DNA of 64,000 bases from Paenibacillus sp. J2TS4 (GCF_018403245.1 NZ_BOSH01000003.1:558001-622000), one strand, 5' to 3'; shown: positions 26,175 through 35,117, counted from the first letter of the stretch. The notes: generated from the sequence alone by a model not told the origin. Numbers and translations are program-made.

Positions 26175-26750
26175 ATGGACAATAACCAAATTTATCTGGA
26201 TAGCATCCAGAAACAGTTTGAGTACTACAAAGCATTGGGAGAAAAGGCGATCGATCAAGTAGAGGCGGAGCAATTATTTGTTACTTTTAACGAGGATACT
26301 AACAGTATAGCTACCCTGGTGAAGCACTTATGGGGGAATATGCTGTCCAGATGGACGGATTTTTTAACGACGGACGGGGAAAAAGCTTGGCGGGACCGAG
26401 ATGCGGAATTTGAAAATGACATCCAGACGAAAGAAGAGCTCATGCAGAAATGGAACGAAGGTTGGGATTGTCTGTTTAACGCACTGCATTCTATCGAACC
26501 CGATCAATTATCCCAAATCATCTATATACGAAATGAAGGACATACTGTTATGGAGGCTATTAACAGGCAGCTCGCGCATTATCCCTATCACATTGGACAA
26601 ATCATTTATGCCGCTAAGCTGCTGAAAAAAGAGGAGTGGAACAGTTTATCGGTTCCCAGGAATGGCTCGCAAAAATACAATAGCGAAAAATTTTCCAAAA
26701 AACGTTCTATCAAAAATTTTACAGACGATGAACTAAAAAAACTGAAATAA
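26175..26750 (+). CDS. DUF1572 (DinB-like) family protein
   Basis: 191-aa four-helix-bundle protein of the DinB/YfiT superfamily. Potential metal-binding histidines are in VKHLWGNML and in RQLAHYPYHIGQI, the pattern typical of this superfamily. Members are often stress-related metal-binding thiol transferases, but DUF1572 proteins have no proven reaction. ATG 26175 is chosen over GTG 26166, whose spacing to GAGAAAGGA is too short. It stands alone. Confidence 0.82.
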   Translation: MDNNQIYLDSIQKQFEYYKALGEKAIDQVEAEQLFVTFNEDTNSIATLVKHLWGNMLSRWTDFLTTDGEKAWRDRDAEFENDIQTKEELMQKWNEGWDCLFNALHSIEPDQLSQIIYIRNEGHTVMEAINRQLAHYPYHIGQIIYAAKLLKKEEWNSLSVPRNGSQKYNSEKFSKKRSIKNFTDDELKKLK

Positions 26751-26822
26751 AACTAAAATGGTCGGTGGAATTACGTTTCAATAAAAGCATGATGTGCTAA
26801 ATCGTCAAGTTTAGGAGATTAT

Positions 26823-27557
26823 ATGAAATTAACAACACACAAGAAATTTGTGCTGATCGATATCGCTTTAATAGCCCTATGCGTATGTTTTTTTATTCTG
26901 TACGGGAGCCGCTTTGCAGTTGTCTTTTTTTGCGCTCTCAGTCTCGGTTTTATCATTTTAAGAAGAATTGATTTTAAAAAGCATGTGGGATTAAGAAGAA
27001 TCGTTGTCGCCTGCTTCATCATTTTTGGCGTTTCTTTTGTCATTATTGAGGGATGCGTCATATCCGAGATGGGAGCAAAGGCAGACCGGGTTTCGAATGC
27101 GGATTATGTGATTGTACTAGGCTCGGGTCTCAAAGGGGTGGACTTGTCAACCACCCTGAGGCAAAGACTCGACGCGAGTGTTAGCTACGTCAGTCAGAAC
27201 ACGCACGTTCCCGTTATTGTTTCGGGCGGTCAGGGACCAGGAGAACATATTCCAGAAGCGGTTGCCATGAGAGACTACTTGCTCAGCCTTGGCATCTCCG
27301 AAGATAGGATCGTGCTGGAAAGCCAGTCTACCAGTACTAAAGAAAACCTGTTATTCTCAAAATCGATCATACATGAGAACGGAATAGAAAATCCGAAGAT
27401 CGTCATTGTGACAAGCGATTATCATATGTTTAGAGCGAAAATGCTGGCTAGAAAAGCAGGATTTGAAGCCTATGGAATATCCAGCCCGTCGCCTGTTCAT
27501 CTTAAGCCGATTAATATGATTCGAGAGTACTTTGCCATGATTAAAGCATTGTTATAA
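26823..27557 (+). CDS. YdcF/ElyC-type DUF218 membrane protein
   Basis: 244 aa. Three hydrophobic helices in the first 80 residues (FVLIDIALIALCVCFFILYG, FAVVFFCALSLGFIIL, IVVACFIIFGVSFVIIEGC) anchor a DUF218 domain with its signatures DYVIVLGSGLKG, VPVIVSGGQGPGE, EAVAMRDYLLSLGI, VLESQSTSTKENL and VIVTSDYHMFRA. ElyC and SanA relatives affect envelope assembly; the enzyme reaction is not known. It is followed at 27584 by a small membrane protein in the same direction, so the two may be co-expressed. Confidence 0.87.
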   Translation: MKLTTHKKFVLIDIALIALCVCFFILYGSRFAVVFFCALSLGFIILRRIDFKKHVGLRRIVVACFIIFGVSFVIIEGCVISEMGAKADRVSNADYVIVLGSGLKGVDLSTTLRQRLDASVSYVSQNTHVPVIVSGGQGPGEHIPEAVAMRDYLLSLGISEDRIVLESQSTSTKENLLFSKSIIHENGIENPKIVIVTSDYHMFRAKMLARKAGFEAYGISSPSPVHLKPINMIREYFAMIKALL

Positions 27558-27583
27558 ACCAGTAACGATAAGGAGCCGCTTGT

Positions 27584-27892
27584 ATGAAAAAAATATGGGC
27601 TGGAGGAATCCTCTTATTTAATGGAGTTATTTTATTTTTGGGAATATATATACCGGCAGCCATCTATGCTTCCCGATTAACAGGCTGGACAACACCTCCC
27701 GGAAGGCTGGGCACCGCTTTAGGTGAAATGGGCGGGACCATACCGTTCGTATGTTCTATCCTGATGATGATTCTAGGAATCATCTTCATTCTATGGGAAA
27801 GCTTTAGTCGCGGAATAAGCCATATAGTTAACCCTGCTTCTTCCCAGGAACCGCCGAGTGAAGTCCGCAGCACAGATAATCCGGCTAATTAA
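27584..27892 (+). CDS. Small two-helix membrane protein
   Basis: 102 aa, not recognised. Two membrane helices (ILLFNGVILFLGIYIPAAIY, residues 6-26, and IPFVCSILMMILGIIFILW, 51-70) flank a short loop with TTPPGRLGTALGEMGG; the C-terminal 30 residues are hydrophilic. AAGGAGCCG lies before ATG 27584, which is 27 bases after the YdcF-like gene. Probably in the same transcript. Confidence 0.65.
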   Translation: MKKIWAGGILLFNGVILFLGIYIPAAIYASRLTGWTTPPGRLGTALGEMGGTIPFVCSILMMILGIIFILWESFSRGISHIVNPASSQEPPSEVRSTDNPAN

Positions 27893-28080
27893 TAACCATG
27901 AAAGCAGAGTGGGATAAATGAGACAGTAGGAAGTTGGTTGTGATACCAAGTATTCTGCCACGGAAAAGATAGTTCAATAAACTGCCTACCCATTGGTTAC
28001 AAAAATAGCAATCGATAAGAAATCTGTTGTCAGGTCATGTGCTAAAATCAAAGCAATGGATGAACTAAGAGGTGATTTCA

Positions 28081-28491
28081 ATGAAAATTACTACAAAAAA
28101 CATTTTTGTCAATTTGCCGGTCAAGGATTTGCAGAAGTCGATCGATTTCTTTACGGCGGTAGGCTTTGAATTTAATGCCCAATTTACTGATGATAAGGCA
28201 ACTTGCATGGTGATCCACGATAATATTTTTGCGATGCTGCTGGTGGAAAACCGCTTTAAAGATTTCACCAAGAAAGAAATTGTGGATGCCACGAAGAGCA
28301 CGGAAGTAATAATCGCTTTATCGGCTGAAAGCCGGGAACAGGTGGATGCAATTGTCAATAGGGCTCTGGCCGCTGGCGGAAAGCCTTCCAACGATCCGAT
28401 GGACCATGGCTTTATGTACGCATGGAGCTTCCAGGATATCGACGGTCATCTCTGGGAAGTCTTGTATATGGATGAAAGTGCCCTCAATTAG
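28081..28491 (+). CDS. VOC-family (glyoxalase/dioxygenase-like) protein
   Basis: 136 aa with the two beta-alpha-beta-beta-beta units of vicinal-oxygen-chelate proteins: IFVNLPVKDLQKSIDFFTAV at the start and FQDIDGHLWEVLYMD at the end, the latter with the usual metal-binding Glu. The middle (DHGFMYAWSF) also fits. Close relatives are annotated as glyoxalase/bleomycin resistance-like with no known substrate. ATG 28081 is preferred to GTG 28072, since AAGAGGTG is eight bases upstream of the ATG. Monocistronic. Confidence 0.87.
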   Translation: MKITTKNIFVNLPVKDLQKSIDFFTAVGFEFNAQFTDDKATCMVIHDNIFAMLLVENRFKDFTKKEIVDATKSTEVIIALSAESREQVDAIVNRALAAGGKPSNDPMDHGFMYAWSFQDIDGHLWEVLYMDESALN

Positions 28492-28535
28492 TAGTAAAAT
28501 GGATAATATAGACCGATTATCCAAAGGAGAAAGCT

Positions 28536-28814
28536 ATGTGCCGAAACATCAGAACGTTATTCAACTTCGACCCTCCGGCCACTGATGAGGAGGTTCAGGC
28601 GGCCTCGCTGCAGTTCGTGCGAAAGCTATCGGGGTTTAACAAGCCGTCGCAGGTTAATGAAGCGGCGTTCCATCGCGCGGTGGAAGAGGTCACCCTGGCC
28701 GCCAGCCGATTGTTGAACTCTATGGTCACTCATGCCGAGCCTCGCAATCGCGAGGTCGAGGCAGAACGGGCGCGAGTTAGAGCCGCAAAACGGTTTGGGA
28801 ATGGGAATGCCTAG
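28536..28814 (+). CDS. DUF2277 family protein
   Basis: 92 aa. The N-terminus MCRNIRTLFNFDPPATDEEV and the following AASLQFVRKLSGFNKPSQVNEAAF are the DUF2277 signature. The protein is soluble and helical; no function is known. The Met-Cys-Arg-Asn start is strongly conserved in the family, which fixes ATG 28536. CCAAAGGAGAAAG lies seven bases upstream. A terminator closes the gene. Confidence 0.88.
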   Translation: MCRNIRTLFNFDPPATDEEVQAASLQFVRKLSGFNKPSQVNEAAFHRAVEEVTLAASRLLNSMVTHAEPRNREVEAERARVRAAKRFGNGNA

Positions 28815-28833
28815 TTTTCAGAGAAGTTATGGA

Positions 28834-28874
28834 AGAAAGAGGGAGAACGGAATGGTTCTCTCTCTTTCTTTTTT
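28834..28874 (+). terminator. Rho-independent terminator
   Basis: AGAAAGAGGGAGAAC pairs with GTTCTCTCTCTTTCT around a 6-base loop, followed by a T run. It ends the DUF2277 transcript. Confidence 0.85.
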
Positions 28875-29090
28875 GTTGGATGTTTCTTGCAAGATAAATC
28901 AAGAGGCAGCAGACATGTTGACTCTTAAAGACTTTTATTGATCATCACAGAATAAACCACATAAAACAACAATAATATATTGACAACGGTCATAATCAGT
29001 ATGTAAAATAGGTAAAAAAAGAAGAACAGTCATTGGCATGTGGTTCGGGGGAAGAATCTTCGCCGATAGGTTATTTCAGGAGGGGAAGGG

Positions 29091-29861
29091 ATGTCACTAA
29101 CCTTTGAAGAGCGGAAAAGGACGATTTTACAACAATTGATGAAAGACGAAAAAGTCCGGGTTCCTCAGCTGTCGGAACAGCTGAACGTTTCGATGGAAAC
29201 GATACGCCGCGACCTGGATCGTTTGGAGAAGGAGGGTCTGCTCAAAAAAGTATACGGCGGGGCCGTTAAAACGCGATTGATTATGAACGAGCCGCCCTTT
29301 TTGCAAAGAGCGCAAATGAACCGCGAGGAGAAAGAAGCCCTTGGCAGATGCGCTGCCCGGCTCGTCAAAGACGGGGAGACGATCATGATCGACAACGGAA
29401 CGACTACGGTCGAAGTGATCCGTTATTTACGCGATCGGTCTGATGTAACGATTGTCACGCATTCCATCTCGGCCATGCTGCTGGCGGCGGAGCTGTTTTC
29501 CGGACGGATTTTTTTTGTTGGCGGCGAGGTTGACGTCAAACTGCAGTCGGCGGGCGGATCGCTGACAGAACGTATGCTTGAGCAGTTTAAGGTTCATAAA
29601 GCGTTTATTTCCGTCGGGGGCGTCTCGCTTGTCGATGGCATTACGGACTACGATGTTAACGAGGCAAGTATTTCCCGCAAAATGATGGAGCGCGCGGAAG
29701 AAGCCATCGTATTGGCCGATCATTCCAAGCTGGGGGTATCGACGTTTGCCAAAATTGCAGATCTTCAGGAAGTATCGATGATTGTGACCGATCGGAATTG
29801 TCCTGCGGAATGGATCGGGCATTTGCGGGAGAAAAATGTTGAAATCATATTGTCAGAGTAG
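29091..29861 (+). CDS. DeoR/GlpR family transcriptional regulator
   Basis: 256 aa. The N-terminal DeoR helix-turn-helix is RVPQLSEQLNVSMETIRRDL followed by DRLEKEGLLKKVYGGAV (residues 22-58). The DeoR sensor domain follows, with IDNGTTT and FISVGGVS, which bind a sugar phosphate. These repress sugar or sugar-phosphate operons. AGGAGGGGAAGG precedes ATG 29091. Four bases separate it from the PHP gene start region, so it probably controls itself and the two phosphatases downstream. The effector is unknown. Confidence 0.92.
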   Translation: MSLTFEERKRTILQQLMKDEKVRVPQLSEQLNVSMETIRRDLDRLEKEGLLKKVYGGAVKTRLIMNEPPFLQRAQMNREEKEALGRCAARLVKDGETIMIDNGTTTVEVIRYLRDRSDVTIVTHSISAMLLAAELFSGRIFFVGGEVDVKLQSAGGSLTERMLEQFKVHKAFISVGGVSLVDGITDYDVNEASISRKMMERAEEAIVLADHSKLGVSTFAKIADLQEVSMIVTDRNCPAEWIGHLREKNVEIILSE

Positions 29862-29873
29862 GAGATGGAGTCC

Positions 29874-30875
29874 GTGAAGGTTGATTTTCATTTTCATCTG
29901 GAGGAAGGGCCCTATTCGACAGGGTGGCTGCAGCGTACGGCTAAATCCTTGGAGAACGTATACAAGAACGATGAATTGTTATCCGGGGAAGCGCATACAT
30001 TGTCATGGATCAACGAGCTCGGCGAGGTTTTGCAGCGGCGATTGCGGAACGGCTGTTTTCATGAGGAGTGGCTCTCGCATTATTTTCGGATCGGGACAGA
30101 AAGGGGCATTCAGCGGTTCGGGATGGTGGATCATCTGTACCGTTTTACCGAATTTCGTTCTTATTACGAGAATCATATGATTCTGGATCATACGCCTCTC
30201 GGACGAATGCAGCGTTATTGGCTCGACAGGGTATGCGTCGGCTCGATCCAACCGTTTATACAGTCGGTCCATGCTGCCAAGGATAGAGGGGTTCCCGTTT
30301 CGCTCGGGATCGAAGCCGATTATTTCCCGGGCGGGGAGGATGAGCTGCGCGGGCTGCTGGCCCGTTATGAGCTGGATTATGTCATTGGATCGGTTCATTT
30401 TCTGGACGGCTGGGGCTTCGACAATCCGGAAACGCAAGATCGTTTTCAAGGGCAGGACTTGGTCTCGCTGTACGAACTTCTGTTTGAAACCGTCAAGAAA
30501 GCTGCGGCGAGCGGAATGTTCCATATCATCGCCCACCTGGATAATTTGAAGGTGTTCGGCTACCGGCCGGATGAAGCTTTGCTGCTGCCTATGTACGAAG
30601 AGGTGGCCGCAGCCCTCAAGCGGGCGGATGTGGCGACGGAAATCAACACCGGTCTGGCTTACCGTTATCCTGTTAAGGAGGCGTGCCCGAGTCCCGGCTT
30701 CCTGCAGGTGCTGTGCAAACACGGGGTGCCTATAACGATGAGCTCTGATGCACATTTTCCGGATGATATCGGCACGATGCTCGATGAAGCGGCCGAGCGG
30801 TTATTGGCTGCGGGTTATACCGAAATTGTTTATTTTCAGGCAGGCAAGCGGCTTACCGCATCCTTGCGTGATTAA
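29874..30875 (+). CDS. PHP-domain phosphoesterase (histidinol-phosphatase-like)
   Basis: 333 aa. VDFHFHLEEG gives the HxH metal motif; later ligands lie in FGMVDHLYRF, GIEADYF, VIGSVHFLDGWGFDNP, HLDNLKVFG and SSDAHFPDDIG. The set of His/Asp/Glu ligands looks complete, so hydrolysis of a phosphomonoester is likely. GTG 29874 is preferred over ATG 29865: TAGGAG ends nine bases before the GTG but touches the ATG. Given the DeoR gene upstream and a metallophosphoesterase downstream, a sugar phosphate or related substrate is more likely than histidinol phosphate. Confidence 0.82.
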   Translation: MKVDFHFHLEEGPYSTGWLQRTAKSLENVYKNDELLSGEAHTLSWINELGEVLQRRLRNGCFHEEWLSHYFRIGTERGIQRFGMVDHLYRFTEFRSYYENHMILDHTPLGRMQRYWLDRVCVGSIQPFIQSVHAAKDRGVPVSLGIEADYFPGGEDELRGLLARYELDYVIGSVHFLDGWGFDNPETQDRFQGQDLVSLYELLFETVKKAAASGMFHIIAHLDNLKVFGYRPDEALLLPMYEEVAAALKRADVATEINTGLAYRYPVKEACPSPGFLQVLCKHGVPITMSSDAHFPDDIGTMLDEAAERLLAAGYTEIVYFQAGKRLTASLRD

Positions 30876-30894
30876 GAAAGGGGAACGGATTCCT

Positions 30895-31845
30895 ATGAAG
30901 TCTGTGTTCACATTTCGCGAAAATAACACGTTTACGATTGCGCAGTTTACGGATGTCCATTGGAGTGATGGGGGAGAGCCCGGACTGGATAACGAACGGG
31001 AAAATGCCCGCTCCCGCAAGCTGATGCAGATGGTTCTCCGGGAGGAACAGCCCGATCTCGTCGTTTTTACCGGTGATGTCATTACCGCCGGCAGATGCCA
31101 TGACCCTGCCAAGTCGTTTCACGACGCCGTATCCGTTGCCGAGGAACATCAGGTACCATGGGCGGTAGTATTCGGCAATCATGATACGGAGGCTCAGATC
31201 ACGAGACAGGAACTGATGGAGGTGGTGACGGAACACCGCTATGCAGTTGCTGATCCCGGTCCGGCGGAAATAAGCGGAGTAGGAAATTATGTACTGCCCA
31301 TTCAGGATGCGGATGGGCAAACGGGAGCGGTGCTTTATTTCTTCGATTCCGGAAATATGTCCTGTGTTCCGCATGTCAAAGGGTATGATTGGATCCGGCG
31401 CGACCAGGTCGACTGGTATGAACGCGAATCCCTTCGCATGACGGCACAGAATGGGGGCAGCCCGCTGCCGGGACTTGCTTTTCTCCATATTCCGCTGCCT
31501 GAGTACCGCGAAGTATGGGAACGCGAGGTGTGCTTTGGGCATAAGCTCGAGGAAGTGTGCTGTCCGCCGGTGAACAGCGGGTTATTCTCGGCCATGGTCG
31601 AAAGGGGCGACGTCATGGGAACCTTTGTCGGGCACGACCATATTAACGATTATACGGGCTGGCTGCACGGCATTAGGCTCTGCTACGGGCGGGCGACCGG
31701 GTACAACACCTACGGACGCGAAGGTTTTCCGCGCGGCGCGAGAATGATTCGCCTCCACGCCGGCAAACGGGGGTTCGACACCTGGCTTCGCCTGGATGAC
31801 GGTTCTGTCGTGACCGAGCAGCAGGAACACCAACCGACCGGCTAG
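30895..31845 (+). CDS. Calcineurin-like metallophosphoesterase
   Basis: 316 aa. Metal motifs are in order: AQFTDVHW (D-x-H), LVVFTGDVI (GD), VFGNHD (GNHD), FLHIPLPEY (H) and FVGHDHINDY (GHxH). The closest pattern is the purple-acid-phosphatase/Dcr2-like group of cytoplasmic phosphatases. ATG 30895 follows AAGGGGAACGG by seven bases; an earlier in-frame start lies inside the PHP gene and is not supported. It is the third gene of the DeoR operon and is followed by a terminator. Confidence 0.88.
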   Translation: MKSVFTFRENNTFTIAQFTDVHWSDGGEPGLDNERENARSRKLMQMVLREEQPDLVVFTGDVITAGRCHDPAKSFHDAVSVAEEHQVPWAVVFGNHDTEAQITRQELMEVVTEHRYAVADPGPAEISGVGNYVLPIQDADGQTGAVLYFFDSGNMSCVPHVKGYDWIRRDQVDWYERESLRMTAQNGGSPLPGLAFLHIPLPEYREVWEREVCFGHKLEEVCCPPVNSGLFSAMVERGDVMGTFVGHDHINDYTGWLHGIRLCYGRATGYNTYGREGFPRGARMIRLHAGKRGFDTWLRLDDGSVVTEQQEHQPTG

Positions 31846-31927
31846 TAAACGGTTGGAAGCCGTACGGGACGGATACTTCATAAAGATTTCCAGTAATAAC
31901 TCCTGGACAATAAGATAAGTAACAAAA

Positions 31928-31973
31928 GCAGGCAGACCATCCCTCGACAACGGGGCTTTGGCCTGCCTTTTGC
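31928..31973. terminator. Terminator between convergent genes
   Basis: GCAGGC (31929-31934 region) pairs with GCCTGC (31961-31966) with further pairing inside (AGACC / GGcCT), followed by TTTTG. It could serve the metallophosphoesterase gene and, on the other strand, the carboxymuconolactone decarboxylase gene. Confidence 0.55.
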
Positions 31974-32013
31974 GTACCGTTATGACATTAGCTGATCGCT
32001 CTAAGCTGGAAAA

Positions 32014-32463
32014 CTATCGAACGAAACATCCCGGCGACATCCCGGTAGCTATTCCGAGCCGGTTCCAACAGTTGATGGTATTGACCGCCATGATCAGATC
32101 AATATATTGCTTTTCGTCAAAATGGGCACGTACCTGGCTGTACACATGATCGGGCACCCCGGCTTCCGAAATGTTGGTAAGATGCTCGGTCAGCTCCAGA
32201 ACGGCTTTTTCCTTGTCTGAATAAAGGTCGACCTCACGCCATACGGTAAGAAGCAGGATGCGGTCGATGCTCTCGCCATTCTTAAGCATATCTTTGCCGT
32301 GCTTATCGATACAGAACGAGCAGCCGTTGATTTGCGAAACCCTCAATTTAATCAGCTCGTATAAGTCCCGATCCAGGCCGCTCTTTTTGACGAAGGCTTC
32401 CAACGCCATCATCGCCTCGTAGGCCGCAGAATTTGCTTGATAGTGATTAATTCTTAAACTCAT
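32014..32463 (-). CDS. Carboxymuconolactone decarboxylase/AhpD-family protein
   Basis: 149 aa of the AhpD-like fold. NGCSFCIDKHGKDM (residues about 46-59) contains the CxxC redox pair plus His, as in AhpD-type peroxidase partners, so it is probably a peroxidase or thiol reductase rather than a true decarboxylase. It is divergent from an ECF41 sigma gene and has a matching ECF41 promoter at 32507-32533. This is the usual partnership: ECF41 factors activate a neighbouring carboxymuconolactone decarboxylase, oxidoreductase or epimerase gene. GGTAGGAGG precedes its ATG at 32463. Confidence 0.9.
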   Translation of the reverse strand: MSLRINHYQANSAAYEAMMALEAFVKKSGLDRDLYELIKLRVSQINGCSFCIDKHGKDMLKNGESIDRILLLTVWREVDLYSDKEKAVLELTEHLTNISEAGVPDHVYSQVRAHFDEKQYIDLIMAVNTINCWNRLGIATGMSPGCFVR

Positions 32464-32506
32464 TTCTAATTTCCTCCTACCCTAGATGATTTGCTTACAT
32501 TAATAA

Positions 32507-32533
32507 GACAATCAAGCCCCCCGATTTGTGACA
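32507..32533 (-). promoter_or_regulatory. ECF41-type promoter
   Basis: On the minus strand TGTCACA (32533-32527) is followed after exactly 16 bases by TGTC (32510-32507). As I recall it, the published ECF41 consensus is TGTCACA-N16-CGTC, so 10 of 11 positions match. It lies 44 bases upstream of the AhpD-like start. Confidence 0.75.
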
Positions 32534-32627
32534 TGAGGCTTAGGGAAAAGTATAATGAAACAGAAAGAGCAGAAGCTCATCATGATTCTTGGGGCTATTT
32601 GCCTCGAGGAGCGGGGGAGATGAAGGA

Positions 32628-33518
32628 TTGCTAGAAGAGGTTTATTCCCGTTACAAAGGCCTGCTGTTCCGGATCGCTTACCGGATGCTGGGATCGGCAG
32701 CGGATGCGGAAGATATCGTGCAGGATGTATTTGTAAGTATATCCATGCAGGACTGGAATCAGGTCTTGAATCCCAAATCCTATTTAGTGAAAACGACAAT
32801 TAACCGCTGTATTAATTTGCTGCAATCCGGTTCCCGCCGGAAGGAGCAGTATTTGGGCCCGTGGCTGCCGGAGCCGATGCTGGACAGCATTCATGGACAG
32901 CCGGAAGAGATGGCGGAAAGGGACGAGCGGGTGAGATACGCGCTGCTGGTCATGCTGCAAACCTTGTCTCCGCAGGAACGGGCACTTTTTATTCTGAAGG
33001 ATATTCTAGGGTACAGCTATCCGGAAATAGCTGAGCTGCTGGAGAGGACCGAGAGCAACTGCCGGAAAATATTCAGCCGGGCCAAGCAGAAGATGAACCA
33101 GGCTTCGCCGGAGCTGGCAGAAGGCTCCGATGAAGAGGCAGGAGAAGAGGCGACTATTTTTGTTAAACAGTTTATACATGCTGTTCAAACCGGGGATGTT
33201 CAAGGTCTCGTCAAGCATTTGCGGGAAGAAGTGGCGCTCATCACGGATGGCGGCGGTAAAGCAAAAGCGGCTTACAGGCCGATCTTCGGCAATAACCGTG
33301 TGCTCGCTTTTCTGCGTGGCGTGAATGCCAAAGGCACTTTCGATGGAGAGATGTCCGCCGTCCTTTTGAACGGGGAGAGCGGAGTGCTATTAACGCGCCA
33401 AGGACGAACCGTCCTGGCCATTTGTTTTCACTGGGATGCGTGTTCGAGACGTATCATGAACATTTATATGGTCATGAACCCGGATAAACTTCGACGCTTT
33501 CAGCAGATAGAACACTAA
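32628..33518 (+). CDS. RNA polymerase sigma factor, ECF41 group (SigJ-like)
   Basis: 296 aa. Sigma region 2 (RIAYRMLGSAADAEDIVQDVFV) and region 4 (TLSPQERALFILKDILGYSY-PEIAELL) are followed by a SnoaL-like C-terminal extension of about 100 residues. All three ECF41 hallmark motifs are visible: WLPEP in the linker, DGGGK in the extension and NPDKL near the end. In ECF41 the extension replaces a separate anti-sigma factor and modulates activity. TTG 32628 gives the family's normal N-terminus and has GGGGGAGATGAAGGA upstream; TTG 32589 is in frame but lacks a site. It is divergent from its likely target gene. Confidence 0.9.
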   Translation: MLEEVYSRYKGLLFRIAYRMLGSAADAEDIVQDVFVSISMQDWNQVLNPKSYLVKTTINRCINLLQSGSRRKEQYLGPWLPEPMLDSIHGQPEEMAERDERVRYALLVMLQTLSPQERALFILKDILGYSYPEIAELLERTESNCRKIFSRAKQKMNQASPELAEGSDEEAGEEATIFVKQFIHAVQTGDVQGLVKHLREEVALITDGGGKAKAAYRPIFGNNRVLAFLRGVNAKGTFDGEMSAVLLNGESGVLLTRQGRTVLAICFHWDACSRRIMNIYMVMNPDKLRRFQQIEH

Positions 33519-33552
33519 TGCAGAAAGCTATTAGAGGATTAGGAGAGTTTAT

Positions 33553-34173
33553 ATGGATGCGGATAAAAAGCTTAGGCGAACGGACGATGAGTTCACCATT
33601 GAATGCAGCGACATTATTTTACGAGAATACAGAATTGAAGATTTGGATGAACTGTATGCTCTGACCCAACAACCTGAAATTATGGAGTTTTTGCCGGATT
33701 GGAACGTTTCCAAGGAGCAAAGGCTTCATTGGTTGATCCATTATGAAACCGTTGAAAACAAAAAATTCATCCAAGCGGTTTCGGAAGGAGGGCATATTGA
33801 GCAGCTTCGTCTTCGTCTAGGAATTATTTTGAAGGAAACCAACGAGTTTATAGGCTGGTGCTGTACGGGAATAAAGGAGGAATTATCACCGCCAAACAGA
33901 GAGATTATGTTTGCCATATCCAGAGATCATAGAAGTAAAGGTTATACTACCCAAGCCGTACAGGCCGTGATCAAGTGTTTATTTGAGCGCACGAATGTGG
34001 AGGAGCTTAACGCCGTAGCCCTGATCCATAACATACCTTCCAATAGAGTGATCCAAAAATGCGGGTTTGACCTTGTGAACAGGATTGAGATCGACCACGA
34101 GAAGTACAATCATTACAAAATTCACAAGAGTAAGTGGCTGAATGGAAATATAGCTGATCTTTACCTTTTATAG
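33553..34173 (+). CDS. GNAT acetyltransferase, RimJ/RimL type
   Basis: 206 aa. The domain resembles RimL-type enzymes: IILREYRIEDLDELYALTQQ at residues 19-38, ISRDHRSKGYTTQAVQAVIK as the acetyl-CoA loop (R-S-K-G-Y-T), and NIPSNRVIQKCGF as the C-terminal motif. Likely an N-terminal or small-molecule acetyltransferase. TTAGGAGAG precedes ATG 33553. It starts 34 bases after the sigma gene, so the two may share a transcript, but no functional link is evident. Confidence 0.87.
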   Translation: MDADKKLRRTDDEFTIECSDIILREYRIEDLDELYALTQQPEIMEFLPDWNVSKEQRLHWLIHYETVENKKFIQAVSEGGHIEQLRLRLGIILKETNEFIGWCCTGIKEELSPPNREIMFAISRDHRSKGYTTQAVQAVIKCLFERTNVEELNAVALIHNIPSNRVIQKCGFDLVNRIEIDHEKYNHYKIHKSKWLNGNIADLYLL

Positions 34174-34316
34174 TGTGCGGGATTATTATAAAATCAAGCC
34201 AATAAATGTGAATTTCGCAATGCCAAAATTATATAGAATGGTAGATTCAAACAAACAAGCAGAGTACAGCAAGTCGAGATCGCCTTAGCTCTAAGATTAA
34301 TATTAGGGGTATATCT

Positions 34317-35117
34317 ATGAAAAATGAACCATTGAGCTTACCAAGCAAATTAATAAACACGGAAGAAATAATAAAAATAACTCCAATAAATCAGGGCAGA
34401 CATTACCAAACTCTGAATATATTAGAGCTTAACAATTCACAGAAGTACGTGTTAAAAGCAAAGAGTGTGGAGCAACCGGGAAGTTTGTATGACGAGGCTG
34501 CAAGGTTGAAATGGATAGAGGGCAGACTTCCAGCTCCGAGATTCGTAGATTACCAAGTGGATAATGGATATGAACATTTAATTATGACATTTGTGGAAGG
34601 CTGTTCAGCGGATCAATATGAGCCGGAAGAAGGGCAAAAAAGCTTAGGTTATCTGCTAGGAGAAGGATTAAGAACTGTACATAGTATTGGTATAGAGGAT
34701 TGTTGCTTTAATGATTTTGCCCCTGACAAATTAATTAACATGGTTAAACGTAACATTCAGGAGAGAAGCGACGAGGTCATGGAGATCATTAACAGGTCCT
34801 TTCCTAATCATACCCCGGAACAACTTCTTGATTTTCTTGAAAAGAATAAAGCGTCCGCAGATCAATTGGTTTTCACCCACGGCGATTACGGTTCCGCAAA
34901 TATTATGATAAATCATGGCGAAATAACCGCTTTTATCGATCTAGGCGAGGCCGGGGTTTCCGATCCGTACTACGATATTTATTATTTGGTAAAAAGTCTG
35001 ACCTATTATAACAATAGGGCCGAAGAAGTAGAGAACTTCAAGAAAGGCTATGGCATTCAAACTTTAGATGAAAATAAATTGAAATTCCATCAAATCATCG
35101 ATACCTTATTGTTGTGA
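34317..35117 (+). CDS. Aminoglycoside 3'-phosphotransferase-like kinase
   Basis: 266 aa of the APH fold, with the sequence pattern of APH(3') enzymes. The catalytic loop is FTHGDYGSANIM (HGDxxxxN) and the metal loop is FIDLGEAGVSDPYYDI (IDxG). Ending close after DPYYDIYYLVKSL and a final helix matches the APH(3') length of about 265 aa. It may phosphorylate an aminoglycoside or another hydroxylated compound; resistance is not provable from sequence. The gene is A+T-rich with a monocistronic layout. Confidence 0.82.
   Translation: MKNEPLSLPSKLINTEEIIKITPINQGRHYQTLNILELNNSQKYVLKAKSVEQPGSLYDEAARLKWIEGRLPAPRFVDYQVDNGYEHLIMTFVEGCSADQYEPEEGQKSLGYLLGEGLRTVHSIGIEDCCFNDFAPDKLINMVKRNIQERSDEVMEIINRSFPNHTPEQLLDFLEKNKASADQLVFTHGDYGSANIMINHGEITAFIDLGEAGVSDPYYDIYYLVKSLTYYNNRAEEVENFKKGYGIQTLDENKLKFHQIIDTLLL

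Noticed and set aside
28081..28491. Bleomycin resistance determinant
   Set aside because: The VOC fold is shared by many unrelated small proteins; nothing specific to bleomycin-binding proteins is visible.
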